Shown here: positions 51,028-61,412 of the stretch, in pieces
How the letters are laid out: every line of letters begins with the position of its first letter
How positions within the stretch are numbered: position 1 is the first letter of the stretch
Source of the DNA: Mitsuaria sp. WAJ17
GTDB taxonomy: Bacteria > Pseudomonadota > Gammaproteobacteria > Burkholderiales > Burkholderiaceae_C
Reading direction: 5' to 3'
NCBI RefSeq assembly: GCF_014174515.1
Contig: NZ_JACJUG010000009.1
Location: 62,001-126,000 of the forward strand
DNA: 64,000 nucleotides
Translations under genes and position numbers: made by a program
The notes under the pieces: generated by a model
The model's database searches: none
What the model was told of the DNA's origin: nothing
Seen by the model: only the letters and a program-made list of their open reading frames with translations

Positions 51028-51788
51028 GCTTCCACATCATCATCCCGGCCCGGCTTGCTTCCACGCGCCTGCCCGACAAGCCACTGGCGGACATCGGCGG
51101 CCTGCCCATGATCGTGCGCGTGGCGCAGCGAGCAGCCCGCGCGGGAGCGGCGCAAGTGGTGGTCGCGACCGATGCGCCAGCCGTGCTCGCAGCCTGCGAG
51201 TCGCACGGCATCCGGGCCCTGCTCACGCGGGCCGACCATCCCAGCGGCAGCGACCGCCTGGCCGAGGCCGTGGAGCAACTGGGCCTGGCCGACGATGCCG
51301 TCGTGCTGAACGTCCAGGGCGATGAGCCCCTGATCGACCCTGCCATGATTCGCGCTTGCGCCGAGCTGCTGCTGGGCCGCCCCCATTGCGCCATGAGCAC
51401 CGTGGCCCATGGCATCGACAACGCCGAGGAGTTCGCCAATCCCAATGTGGTGAAGCTGGTCTGCGATGCGGCGGGCCATGCCCTGTATTTCTCGCGCGCC
51501 CCCATTCCCTGGTGGCGCGACGCTCCACGCGGCGGTGCCCAGCCCCATCCCGGTACCGTGCTGCGGCATGTGGGCCTGTATGGCTACCGGGCCGGCTTCC
51601 TGCGCCGCTTTCCGCAACTGGCGCAAAGCCCCCTGGAGCAGATCGAGGCCCTAGAGCAGCTGCGCGTGCTGTGGCATGGCGAGCGGATCGCCGTGCATGT
51701 CAGCAGCACGCGGCCCGGCCCCGGCGTGGACACCCCCGAGGACCTCGAACGGGTCCGTCGCCTGGTCGCTGACGGCGCCGCCGTCTGA
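51024..51788 (+). CDS. kdsB: CMP-KDO synthetase
   Basis: A 254-aa nucleotidyltransferase that activates KDO for LPS core synthesis. The N-terminal signature [20 protein letters not shown] is present, as are [40 protein letters not shown], the [20 protein letters not shown] segment and the C-terminal [15 protein letters not shown] motif. It overlaps the Trm112-like gene by four bases, so lpxK to kdsB are co-translated. Confidence 0.96.
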   Translation: MSFHIIIPARLASTRLPDKPLADIGGLPMIVRVAQRAARAGAAQVVVATDAPAVLAACESHGIRALLTRADHPSGSDRLAEAVEQLGLADDAVVLNVQGDEPLIDPAMIRACAELLLGRPHCAMSTVAHGIDNAEEFANPNVVKLVCDAAGHALYFSRAPIPWWRDAPRGGAQPHPGTVLRHVGLYGYRAGFLRRFPQLAQSPLEQIEALEQLRVLWHGERIAVHVSSTRPGPGVDTPEDLERVRRLVADGAAV

Positions 51789-51939
51789 GCCGGCGCTGCC
51801 GTCAAATCGCAAGCCAGGCTTGCCGGAAACCTCGGGTTACACCGCATGATCCGCCCGGATCACGTCAGCCGGGCGAAGGCTGGCGCGTGATATTCTCCCC
51901 GGCAGTTTGTCGGAGCACCGGGCAGGTGCGCCCCCTTGA

Positions 51940-52611
<672 letters not shown>

Positions 52612-52633
52612 GCCCGCTCACAAAAATCTCCTC

Positions 52634-52660
52634 AAGCCGCTGTTCAGCGGCTTTTCTTTT
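52634..52660 (+). terminator. adk intrinsic terminator
   Basis: AAGCCGCTG and CAGCGGCTT arms with a two-base loop, followed by TTCTTTT. Confidence 0.88.
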
Positions 52661-52668
52661 CGGGAGAA

Positions 52669-52690
52669 TTGACGTTTACGTTAACGTCAG
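52669..52690. promoter_or_regulatory. LiuR-like dyad upstream of the dehydrogenase gene
   Basis: TTGACGTTTACGTTAACGTC with GACGTT and AACGTC arms (52671-52676, 52683-52688), 21 bp before the start codon. It resembles sites of MerR-type LiuR regulators of branched-chain acid degradation and contains a TTGACG that may be the -35 element. Confidence 0.55.
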
Positions 52691-52710
52691 TTGTTCAGGA
52701 GACAACAAGC

Positions 52711-53469
<759 letters not shown>

Positions 53470-53554
53470 GCCTTAACGCTGCTGGCGGCGCCAGTCGCGC
53501 TGGCTGGCAGCCTGAGGCAGTGACCTGCCCCACGCTCTGGTCAGCGCAGGCATT

Positions 53555-53583
53555 AAAAAAAGCGGCCTCGAGAGGCCGCTTTT
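53555..53583. terminator. Bidirectional terminator between convergent genes
   Basis: An 11-bp stem AAAGCGGCCTC / GAGGCCGCTTT with a two-base loop, A-run on one side and T-run on the other. It separates the SDR and TPR genes. Confidence 0.92.
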
Positions 53584-53606
53584 CTTGGGAAGAAGACTTC
53601 CGGGGA

Positions 53607-54860
53607 TCAGCGCTTGGCGCTGCGGGCGTAGACGCTCCACAGGCGAGCCATGTCTTGCACGCCGTCCGTGCCCTTCACCGAACGCCAAGCGGCTTGCGCC
53701 TTGGTCGTGTCGCCGCCCTGGAAGTAGGCCAGGCCTTGGTACAGCTTGGCGTCCTCGGGGCGCTTCAGGCCACCCTTGGCGATGCCCTGCTCAATCAGCT
53801 TGGCTCCCTTGGCGGCTTCGCCGCGGAAGGCATAGGCCAGGCCCACGTTGACCAGGGCGTTGCCGTCCTTGGCCTCCTGCGCATCCTTTTCGGCCGTCGC
53901 GGCGGCTGCCTTGGCCTCGGCCACCTTCTTGACGATCAGGTCCTGCAGGCGCTTGTGACGAGCGCCGTCATTGCCCTGCCCCAGCGCGCCGGAGGCGAAG
54001 CCCTTATCGACGATCTGCTTGCCTTCGTCAGGGAAGCCCGCCTGCACCGCCAGCTGCGCGGACTCCATGTAGTCATTGGCGTCCTTGAAGTTGCCCGTGG
54101 CCAGCTTCAGGCGATAGATGTCCAGCGAGAAGCGGTCTGAGAAACTGGGCTTCTGCTGCACGCGGCTCAGAACATCGGCCCACAACTCCTTGCGGGGGTA
54201 GTAAGTCAGCAGCTTTTCCAGCGCCGAAGCTTCGGTATTGCTGTCCTTGGCCTTCATGGCGGCGTTCAGCAGCAGGTTCAGCTTGTTCTGCGAGGGCGTG
54301 CGACCGGCCTTTTCGTCGGCGGCGACTTCCTCGCTGGTCTCCTTGATGATGGAGGCCATATCACCGGACAGGTACTGCGCTTGCGACAGCACTTCCTTCA
54401 TGGTGGCGCTATTGCCGCCTTCCTTGAAGTAGCGCTGGGCCCAGGTCAAGGCTTTGGCGTGGTCCCGATTGCGCAGGTAGGTGCCGGCAATCGATTCGAT
54501 CATGCGCAGCTGATCCTGTGCGCCCAGCTTTCCGCTGGCCTTCAGGGCTTCAAAGCCCTTGACCATGGAATCCGTGTCCGACGCGCCCGACGCGGCGGCC
54601 ACGCGCATGTACTCCAGCTGGTAGTTTTCGCTGGCCGTGCGGCCGGACACGCCTTCGGCATCCTTCACCTTGGCCAGCGCTTCCTTGTACTTGCCGGCCT
54701 TGATCAGCGCACCGGCATCCTTCAGGTGCTTGCCGATCTCAGGACGAACACCCTCGGCCTGCGCGCTCGCTTGCGAGAAACCGATCTCTCCCTGGGGGCC
54801 GGCACCCAGAACCAGTGCCATGGCGCCGACGGCGGCCGTGGCCAGTGCCTTGATTTTCAT
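53607..54860 (-). CDS. Exported TPR-type repeat protein of the tonB operon
   Basis: From ATG 54860 (MKIKALATAAVGAMALVLGA) a 417-aa protein with a signal peptide and Ala cleavage region (FSQASAQA). The mature part consists of helical repeats (AGALIKAGKYKEALAKVKDA; NVGLAYAFRGEAAKGAKLIE; LYQGLAYFQGGDTTKAQAAW). It follows the second exbD by 70 bp in the tonB-exbB-exbD-exbD order. Periplasmic TPR partners of TonB systems exist in related bacteria; the molecular role here is inferred. The frame to 54956 is a non-coding extension. Confidence 0.82.
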   Translation of the reverse strand: MKIKALATAAVGAMALVLGAGPQGEIGFSQASAQAEGVRPEIGKHLKDAGALIKAGKYKEALAKVKDAEGVSGRTASENYQLEYMRVAAASGASDTDSMVKGFEALKASGKLGAQDQLRMIESIAGTYLRNRDHAKALTWAQRYFKEGGNSATMKEVLSQAQYLSGDMASIIKETSEEVAADEKAGRTPSQNKLNLLLNAAMKAKDSNTEASALEKLLTYYPRKELWADVLSRVQQKPSFSDRFSLDIYRLKLATGNFKDANDYMESAQLAVQAGFPDEGKQIVDKGFASGALGQGNDGARHKRLQDLIVKKVAEAKAAAATAEKDAQEAKDGNALVNVGLAYAFRGEAAKGAKLIEQGIAKGGLKRPEDAKLYQGLAYFQGGDTTKAQAAWRSVKGTDGVQDMARLWSVYARSAKR

Positions 54861-54930
54861 TGTTTCATCTCCTGACGTGAAAAGACGCGCGGCCCTTGCG
54901 GACAGCGCGTCCATGAAGTCTACGCAAGTT

Positions 54931-55365
54931 TTACTTGACGAACTGCTCGTTGCCAACGATGCCCATCTTGGTCACACCGAGGCGTTGAGCGGCTGCCAGC
55001 ACCATGGCCACGCGGCCATAGTCCACCAGCTTGTTCGGCTTGATGTGAACTTCGGGCTGATCGGGACCGGGCTTGGCGGCTTCGATCAGGCGAGCCTCCA
55101 ATTGGTTTTTATCGACCTGCTCGTTGTTCCAGAGCACCGTGCCGTCGAAATCGATGAAGATCTCGACCACCACCGGGTCCTTGACCACGGCCGGCGGCGG
55201 CGCACCGTTCGGCATGTTCATGTTCACCGAGTGCAACTGGATGGGGATGGTGATGATCAGCATCACCAGCAGCACCAACATCACGTCAATCAGAGGCGTG
55301 GTGTTGACATCCATCATCACATCGGCTTCGTCCCCACTGGACGAACTACCAACATTCATTCCCAT
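54931..55365 (-). CDS. exbD: ExbD protein, second copy of the tonB operon
   Basis: A 144-aa protein from ATG 55365 (MGMNVGSSSSGDEADVMMDV). It shares the opening MGMNVGSSS with its neighbour ExbD, so the two arose by tandem duplication. The span NTTPLIDVMLVLLVMLIITI contains the conserved Asp. The periplasmic part ends GVTKMGIVGNEQFVK. It works with ExbB and TonB, possibly as a hetero-pair with the other ExbD. Confidence 0.93.
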   Translation of the reverse strand: MGMNVGSSSSGDEADVMMDVNTTPLIDVMLVLLVMLIITIPIQLHSVNMNMPNGAPPPAVVKDPVVVEIFIDFDGTVLWNNEQVDKNQLEARLIEAAKPGPDQPEVHIKPNKLVDYGRVAMVLAAAQRLGVTKMGIVGNEQFVK

Positions 55366-55379
55366 GCTGTGCTCCTGCC

Positions 55380-55808
55380 TCAACCACCGCGCGCAGGCGG
55401 CTCGGTGATGAAGCTGATCTTCAGGATGCCGGCACGCTGGCAGGTGTAAATCACCTTGCCGACGGACTCGTAGCGCGCTTTTTCATCGCCACGAATGTGC
55501 ACCTCAGGCTGAGGATTCAGCACGGCCACCTTCTTCAGGCGTTCGAACAGCGCGTCCGTGTCGGGCACGTTGGCGGTCGCCCAGTAGATGTCGCCATCTT
55601 TGGTGACCGCAATTTCGATGTTCTCCGGCTTGGTGACGCGGACCAGGTTCGTTTCCTTGGGCAAGGAAAGATTGACCGACTGCGTCACCACCGGAACGGT
55701 GATCAAAAAGATGATCAAGAGCACCAACATCACGTCCACGAGGGGCGTGGTGTTGATGGTCGAGACCACTTCATCATCGCCGGAAGAGGATCCGACGTTC
55801 ATTCCCAT
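55380..55808 (-). CDS. exbD: ExbD protein, first copy of the tonB operon
   Basis: A 142-aa protein starting MGMNVGSSSGDDEVVSTINT; the span is NTTPLVDVMLVLLIIFLITV with the conserved Asp. The periplasmic domain (ATANVPDTDALFERLKKVAV) ends ILKISFITEPPARGG. It follows exbB by 24 bp and precedes the second exbD by 14 bp. Two ExbDs per operon are known in Xanthomonas and several betaproteobacteria. Confidence 0.93.
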   Translation of the reverse strand: MGMNVGSSSGDDEVVSTINTTPLVDVMLVLLIIFLITVPVVTQSVNLSLPKETNLVRVTKPENIEIAVTKDGDIYWATANVPDTDALFERLKKVAVLNPQPEVHIRGDEKARYESVGKVIYTCQRAGILKISFITEPPARGG

Positions 55809-55832
55809 GATGGAACTCCGGGATGAATTGGA

Positions 55833-56666
55833 TTAGCGCTTGACTTGACGGCTGCCCATCAGGACGCCATGCAGGTCGGCGGCAAAGGCACGCACTTGGG
55901 ACATCACGGCCTTGTTGCGGTTCACCAGCCAGTTGTAGCCCAGCACGGCAGGCACAGCGACGGCCAGACCGATGGCGGTCATGATCAGTGCGGCGCCCAC
56001 GGGGCCGGCGACCTTGTCGATCGAAGCCTGGCCAGCCACGCCGATCTGGGTCAGGGCCTGCAGAATGCCCCACACGGTACCGAACAGGCCGATGAAGGGA
56101 GAGGTCGAGCCCACGGTGGCCAGGAAGCCCAGGCCGCCTTGCAGACGGGTGTTGACTTCGCCAACAGCGCGATCGACGTTCATGGTCACCCAGGTGTTGT
56201 GATCGATGTTCTCGGTCAGGGCACCTTCGTGGTGATCAGAGGCTTCCACGGCGCTCTGGGCGATGTAGCGCATGGCGCCGGTCTCGCTCAGGGTCTTGAT
56301 GCCGTCTTGCAGGCTGGCCTTCTTGAAGAAGGTGGCACGAGCTTCCTTGGCTTCCTTGGCCAGCTTGGTGGTGTCCCACAGCTTGGTGAACAGGATGTAC
56401 CAGGAGCCCATGGACATCACGGCCAGGATGGCCAGAACCATCTGATCCACCACGTTGCCGTGGGCGACGATGTTGCCCAGGCTGTAGGGGTTCTCGGTGG
56501 ACTTCTCAGTCACGGGAGCGGCGGCAGGAGCGGGAGCGGCGGCTTCAGCAGGAGCTGCGGTTTGCTCGGCAGGCTTCTGGTCCTGGGCGCGGGCAACCAT
56601 CGGCGACACGGCCAGGGTCGCAGCAACTGCGATTGCCGCGATCATGGCGGAGATACGAGAGATCAT
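55833..56666 (-). CDS. exbB: ExbB protein with signal peptide and periplasmic extension
   Basis: From ATG 56666 (MISRISAMIAAIAVAATLAV) 277 aa. A signal peptide (ends ARAQ) and an Ala/Pro-rich linker (about residues 28-60) precede the ExbB core: VVDQMVLAILAVMSMGSWYI, GFLATVGSTSPFIGLFGTVW and PVGAALIMTAIGLAVAVPAV. The N-terminal extension is a feature of ExbB1-type proteins. It powers TonB together with the two ExbDs. The frame to 56819 is longer than needed. Confidence 0.93.
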   Translation of the reverse strand: MISRISAMIAAIAVAATLAVSPMVARAQDQKPAEQTAAPAEAAAPAPAAAPVTEKSTENPYSLGNIVAHGNVVDQMVLAILAVMSMGSWYILFTKLWDTTKLAKEAKEARATFFKKASLQDGIKTLSETGAMRYIAQSAVEASDHHEGALTENIDHNTWVTMNVDRAVGEVNTRLQGGLGFLATVGSTSPFIGLFGTVWGILQALTQIGVAGQASIDKVAGPVGAALIMTAIGLAVAVPAVLGYNWLVNRNKAVMSQVRAFAADLHGVLMGSRQVKR

Positions 56667-56767
56667 GGAGTCAACTCCTACGCAAAGAAAACTGATGTTC
56701 AGTTGAGAAATCGGGGCCAGGTGCCAGCCCCTCTTGTGTCGAGAATCGGGCGCGCGGCCCGAATTCA

Positions 56768-57409
56768 TCATTCGATGTTGAACACGAAGTCCTGTTCGAA
56801 CACGTGATCGCCGGGGCACTCGTAGGTGTCTGCCAGTGCCTGGGAGATGGCGTTCTGCATGGCGCGCTGAGCCTTGCGGTCGCTGGCGCCACGGATCACA
56901 GCCAGTTCGACGCTGACCACGCGGCCGGCCTTCACGGTCGCCGTGGCCTTGAACTCGGCACGGCCGGACCAGTTGACGGACGGCACTTCCGGCTTGCCCA
57001 TCTTGGTGCAGACCATGGCTGCGGTCTTGGGACCCACGCGAGGCGCAGGAGCCGGGGCGGCGACCGGTGCGGGCGGCGGGGCCGGATGCACGTCGGCCTT
57101 GGGCGGCGGCGTCTGCGACTGGGTCGAGATCGTCGGGGCCGGAGCCGGAGCCGTCACCTGGACTTCAGGAGGCGGGATGAACGGGGGCGGCGGAGCCTTC
57201 ATGTCAGGAGGCGGCGGAACCACCTTCTCGACCGGAGGCGGCGGCTTCTTCACCTCTTCAATGACCTTGGTCTCGATCGGCGCGATGGCCTGGACCACCT
57301 TCTTCGCCAACCCGCTCGCCAGGGCATAGGCCATCAGCACGTGGATCAACACCACGACACCGAAGCCCGTCAGCCGAGACGAACTGTTGTTCTCCTGCGC
57401 AAAGTTCAT
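56768..57409 (-). CDS. tonB: TonB energy transducer
   Basis: From ATG 57409 (MNFAQENNSSSRLTGFGVVV, with GGAG upstream) 213 aa. One N-terminal span (VVVLIHVLMAYALASGL) with the His of TonB, a long Pro-rich region (residues about 45-130, EEVKKPPPPVEKVVPPPPDM), and a C-terminal domain (RAEFKATATVKAGRVVSVEL; RAMQNAISQALADTYECPGD). It opens the operon and transfers energy to outer membrane receptors such as the Oar-like protein at 58-61 kb. Confidence 0.93.
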   Translation of the reverse strand: MNFAQENNSSSRLTGFGVVVLIHVLMAYALASGLAKKVVQAIAPIETKVIEEVKKPPPPVEKVVPPPPDMKAPPPPFIPPPEVQVTAPAPAPTISTQSQTPPPKADVHPAPPPAPVAAPAPAPRVGPKTAAMVCTKMGKPEVPSVNWSGRAEFKATATVKAGRVVSVELAVIRGASDRKAQRAMQNAISQALADTYECPGDHVFEQDFVFNIE

Positions 57410-57979
57410 GCGCGCTCCTTCAAAAGACTTCGTAACACTCTGCAACACGCGCCGCTCAGCGGCGCCACACGGGAAAGTCCCTTCGGACCCCCACTCCAAC
57501 AGCAGACACCCAGTCTCCAAAGCACCTGCTGCCGCACTCAACGCAGGACCGGCAATGTATCAGCAAGCAGCCCAGGCCAGGCCTCAAGCTGGTTACCGCA
57601 ACTCCCGGCACACGCGCGCAAAGTGCGCCGCGGACATGCGAAAGAGGCGAAATGATACGCGAGAGCCCTCTCTAGACTGGTTCGGGCTTACCCGGAGCTT
57701 GCAAGCGCCTGTGCACTGCTAGGCGGATTCCAACGTTTCCTTACCTGTCAAGTGCGATTGGTATTTTACTGGTCTTCACGCCGAACGGCTAAACCAAGGG
57801 GTCGTGGAGCGCAAAAACGTAGCAGTTCGTTGCAACATCGACGGAAAACTTACAGCCGCAAGAGGGGAATGGCGGCATGACAGCGCCGCTGATCGCCCAG
57901 GCAAAAAAAAACCCCCTGGCAAGCAGGGGGCCGACTCAAGCACGGCCCTTTCGGGCCGCCCTGTGAGCTTAGAAGTTGA
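57410..57979. other. Intergenic region between TonB receptor 3' end and tonB start
   Basis: 570 bp with the receptor terminator and the tonB leader. The part from about 57.65 to 57.88 kb is AT-richer. I found no gene, repeat or clear promoter hexamer pair apart from the listed terminator. Confidence 0.5.
57902..57930 (-). terminator. Terminator of the TonB-dependent receptor gene
   Basis: On the minus strand a CCCCCTG / CAGGGGG stem with a five-base loop, followed by a run of nine T residues. Confidence 0.92.
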
Positions 57980-60900
57980 TCAGAACTTCTTGTTGTAGGT
58001 CGCAGTGAACTGGAAGCGACGCGGAGTGGTCGTGCTGATTGGACGACCGTAGTCGGGGCTCTTCGTCTTCGCATCGGCACCGTTGTAGGTCTCGATGACG
58101 TTCTGCACCACTTGCTGGTTGGTCACGTTGAAGATGTCCATGGACAGCTCCAGGCCTTCAGCCCACTTCGGCTTGTGGGTGACTCGCACGTCCAGACGCT
58201 GGGTCCAGGGGGTGCGGCCAGCCGTGCCACGCGGAGCGGGCTTGCCATCGCAATAGTGGTACGAAGAACCGTAGCCGACCGGATCGATCGGGGTGATGCC
58301 GCCTTCAGCATAGTAGCCCAGGCAGTTGATCGGACGGCCCGACTGGATGGACACGGTACCGCCCACCTCCCACTGCGAGCCCAGCTGCATGAAACCATTG
58401 GCACGCAGCATGTGGCGACGATCGCCGGGCAGGTAGCCATCAGCCAGCTTCATCAGCTCCCAGTGGTCCCAGGTCTGGGTTGCGGCCACATCGGTCTGCG
58501 CCACATCAGACAGGGTCTGACCTTCGGTGTTGCCCTTGTTCTTGGACAGCGTGTAGGTCACACGACCATACCAGCCATTGCGGAAGGGGTGCTCCAGGGT
58601 GAAGTCCAAGGCAGTGTAGGTGCGCTTGGGCTTGTCCAGATTGAAGTCAGCGGCGGTCAGGGTGACAGTGGTGTACTCCTTGCGCGCCTTGGCAGGATTG
58701 GCGCTCTTGAAGTCAACCAGGAAGGTGTTGGTGGCGCCCGGGTTGAAGCTGGCGCAGCCGAAACCATCCCAGTCAGACACATCCACCTTGTTCTGCTCCG
58801 CCCACCGTTCGAACGGAACCGCGTCGCAGGTGTCGTCGATGGTGCTCTTCAGGGAGCGATGGGTGAACTTCACGCTGCCGCGGTAGTCGGTGGCCAGGGC
58901 CTTTTCGAAGCCCAGGGTCAGTTCATCCTGGTAGGAGGGCTTCATGTTGATGGCCGACACCACCTTGCTGTCCTTCGCCTGACCGTACTCGTTGTTGGCC
59001 GAGTAGGGGCGCGCGATGTTGATACGGCCGGTGGGCATGCCATTGGCATCCACACCGGTGTACGTGAACAGCTCACGGGTGAAGGTCGAGCGGCTGGCGC
59101 CACGGACGGCGATGTGCGTCGGGATCTGGATCGAATAGCGGCCGGCGCTACCGTAGATCTTGGTCGAAGCGTCACCGATCGGATCCCAGACGATGGACAG
59201 ACGAGGATTCGTCTGGTTCTTCATTTCCAGGAACTTTTCCTTATCGCCGTTCAGGTTCTCATAGGACTCGCGACGCAGACCCAGCGTGGCCGACAGGCCC
59301 TTGCTGAATTGGTAGGTGTCTTCGATGTACTGGGCCGACTGGTTGGAGTAGGCATCGGTCACAGTGGTGAAGATCTCCTCGCGGCCGTAGAAGCCTTGAG
59401 CAGCCAGGGGACCGTGGGAAGGATCAGCCAGCCAGACCTTGTCAGACGAACCACCCAGGGGTTGGAAGGCCGTGTTGGCTGCGTTGGCGGCCGAGGTCTT
59501 GATGTAGCGGATGGTCGAACCACCGGCCAGGGTCACGCCAGCGTTGGCAGAGGACAGCTTGTTGTTGTCCACACCGGCCTTGATGGTGTGCTTGCCCCAA
59601 CGGTACTCCAAATCCAGACGGAAGCTCTTGACCGTGTCCTCGGAATGCGGGCTCAGCACCTGCGCATTGCCAATCGGGTTCAGCGTAGGGATGGTCATGC
59701 CGGGCGGCGTTGCTCCAGCGGCATTGGGGTTGAAGACAACGCCCTTGATGTCGGTGCCGGGACCATTGAACACATTGGTGTGCTTGGTCTTGCTCTTGCC
59801 GACCAGGGCCACCAGTGACAAGTCGCTGGTCAGCTCACCCGTGTAGCGCAGCACGCCGATGTCAGCGCCTTGAGCCGTCTGGTTGTCCACGTTGTTGTAG
59901 ACAGCCTGGAAGTTGCGGTTCGTGCCCACTGCGCCGGTGGTGTAGTTGTAGCCGTAGAAATCGGTGGTGATCTCGGGCTTGTCGCGGATCAGCGTCAGGT
60001 CAACACGGTGCTCGTCCGTGATGTTGAAGTCCAGCTTGCCCAGGGCGCGCAGGGTGTTGTTCTGGTTCTTGGTGAAACCGATCAGGTTGGCGGTAGCCTG
60101 GCTGGCCTGGGCGGTCACATTGACGGTTTCCGTGCGGATCTCGCGCTTTTCCACGGCGGCAAACATGAACAGCCGGTCCTTGATGATGGGACCGCCGACA
60201 TAGGCGCCGTAGTTGTATTCCGTACGGGTGTTGCCCGAGCGACGCAGGCGCAGCTGGTTGTCAAAGTTGGGAACAGCGCCAGTGGTGGCGTAATGCAGAT
60301 CGATGGTGCTGTTGCGGAAGGAATTGGGCATCACCGAATAGGTCATGCCACCTTCCCAGTTGTTCGTGCCGGACTTGGTGATGATGTTCATCACGCCACC
60401 GATGGAACGGCCGTACTGGGCACCGAAACCACCGGACAGCACCTGGGCGTCAGCGATGGCACCGAAGGGCAATTCCGCGCTGCCCAGCTGGGTCAGCGGG
60501 TTGGTTGCGGGGAAGCCGTTGATATAGAAGGCGTTCTCGGACGGAGCGCCGCCGCCGATGCTGATACCACCAGAGTAACGCGAGTCGGCTTCCGTGGTGC
60601 CGGGAGCCAGCAGGATGATGGAGTTCAGGTTGCGAGCAACGGGCAGGGCAGCCAGCTGCTGGGCATTGAAGCTGGTACCGACGTCGGCGGTCGAGGTGTC
60701 AACCACCTTGCGGCTGCCGGTCACGGTCACGGTCTCCATGCGGGTACCGAAGGCCAGAGCCGTACCTTGACCGATACGGACCTCGACGTTGTCCAGCACG
60801 GACACCGTCTTGCCGCCCTGGATCAGGGTGGCGCGGTAGGAACCGACGGGCAGGTTGGTGGCGACGACGCGGCCGTCAGCACCCGGCACCAGAGTACGCT

Positions 60901-61078
60901 TAGCACCCGTGGCGAGGTTTTCGAGCAGCACGGTGGCGCCCTGGAACTGGCTCAGCTCGCCATAGACTTGGCCGCTAGCGTTCGATTGGGCGTGAACTTG
61001 CCCCGAGCCCAGGGCCATGCCGACGGCCAGAGCCATGAGGCTCAGGCGCCCCACGGAACGGTACTGTTTGTTCGTCAT
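57980..61078 (-). CDS. Oar-like TonB-dependent outer membrane receptor
   Basis: A 1032-aa protein from ATG 61078 (MTNKQYRSVGRLSLMALAVG). A signal peptide (ends VHAQ) is followed by a carboxypeptidase-regulatory-like domain (residues about 35-105, ATVLLENLATGAKRTLVPGA), a plug (VVDTSTADVGTSFNAQQLAA; GRSIGGVMNIITKSGTNNWE) and a long beta barrel that ends in the C-terminal Phe (RFQFTATYNKKF). The Oar-like lineage binds peptides or proteins; the substrate cannot be predicted. It is next to the tonB operon, which has the same direction. GAAGGAG precedes the start codon. Confidence 0.93.
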   Translation of the reverse strand: MTNKQYRSVGRLSLMALAVGMALGSGQVHAQSNASGQVYGELSQFQGATVLLENLATGAKRTLVPGADGRVVATNLPVGSYRATLIQGGKTVSVLDNVEVRIGQGTALAFGTRMETVTVTGSRKVVDTSTADVGTSFNAQQLAALPVARNLNSIILLAPGTTEADSRYSGGISIGGGAPSENAFYINGFPATNPLTQLGSAELPFGAIADAQVLSGGFGAQYGRSIGGVMNIITKSGTNNWEGGMTYSVMPNSFRNSTIDLHYATTGAVPNFDNQLRLRRSGNTRTEYNYGAYVGGPIIKDRLFMFAAVEKREIRTETVNVTAQASQATANLIGFTKNQNNTLRALGKLDFNITDEHRVDLTLIRDKPEITTDFYGYNYTTGAVGTNRNFQAVYNNVDNQTAQGADIGVLRYTGELTSDLSLVALVGKSKTKHTNVFNGPGTDIKGVVFNPNAAGATPPGMTIPTLNPIGNAQVLSPHSEDTVKSFRLDLEYRWGKHTIKAGVDNNKLSSANAGVTLAGGSTIRYIKTSAANAANTAFQPLGGSSDKVWLADPSHGPLAAQGFYGREEIFTTVTDAYSNQSAQYIEDTYQFSKGLSATLGLRRESYENLNGDKEKFLEMKNQTNPRLSIVWDPIGDASTKIYGSAGRYSIQIPTHIAVRGASRSTFTRELFTYTGVDANGMPTGRINIARPYSANNEYGQAKDSKVVSAINMKPSYQDELTLGFEKALATDYRGSVKFTHRSLKSTIDDTCDAVPFERWAEQNKVDVSDWDGFGCASFNPGATNTFLVDFKSANPAKARKEYTTVTLTAADFNLDKPKRTYTALDFTLEHPFRNGWYGRVTYTLSKNKGNTEGQTLSDVAQTDVAATQTWDHWELMKLADGYLPGDRRHMLRANGFMQLGSQWEVGGTVSIQSGRPINCLGYYAEGGITPIDPVGYGSSYHYCDGKPAPRGTAGRTPWTQRLDVRVTHKPKWAEGLELSMDIFNVTNQQVVQNVIETYNGADAKTKSPDYGRPISTTTPRRFQFTATYNKKF

Positions 61079-61412
61079 TGGAAATCTCTCCTTCAATCGA
61101 TGAATTGAAACGGGTAACGGCATATGGCTTTTGCCCGATGCCAAAACTCACGCTCAGGGCGCTAGCGGAGCGATTGTCAAGAAGGGTTGCTCCAACCTGT
61201 ATGCGGGGCATCCCCCGAAGCTTCGCAGCAACGACTCCCGCTAAAACTCGGGTCAGCGCCCTTGACTTGAAGAGAAATTCCAGAACGACAGCCTGTTACT
61301 TTTGACTAGAGAATGACAAGAAGGGCGGGCTTGCAGCCCCCCCAGATGCAAAAAAGCCGCCTCGAAAGGCGGCCCGTTGCGAACTGTTGCGCGCGTCTTT
61401 CCCGGCTTGGCC
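61079..61412. other. Promoter region of the Oar-like receptor gene
   Basis: 334 bp. A TTGACA hexamer (minus strand, 61180-61175) is present but no good -10 follows at 16-18 bases. A ribosome binding site GAAGGAG lies before the start. The rest holds the ldcA terminator and no other gene. Confidence 0.5.
61350..61373 (-). terminator. ldcA-tadA intrinsic terminator
   Basis: GCCGCCT / AGGCGGC stem with a four-base loop and a T-run of six on the minus strand, 40 bp after the carboxypeptidase stop. Confidence 0.88.
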
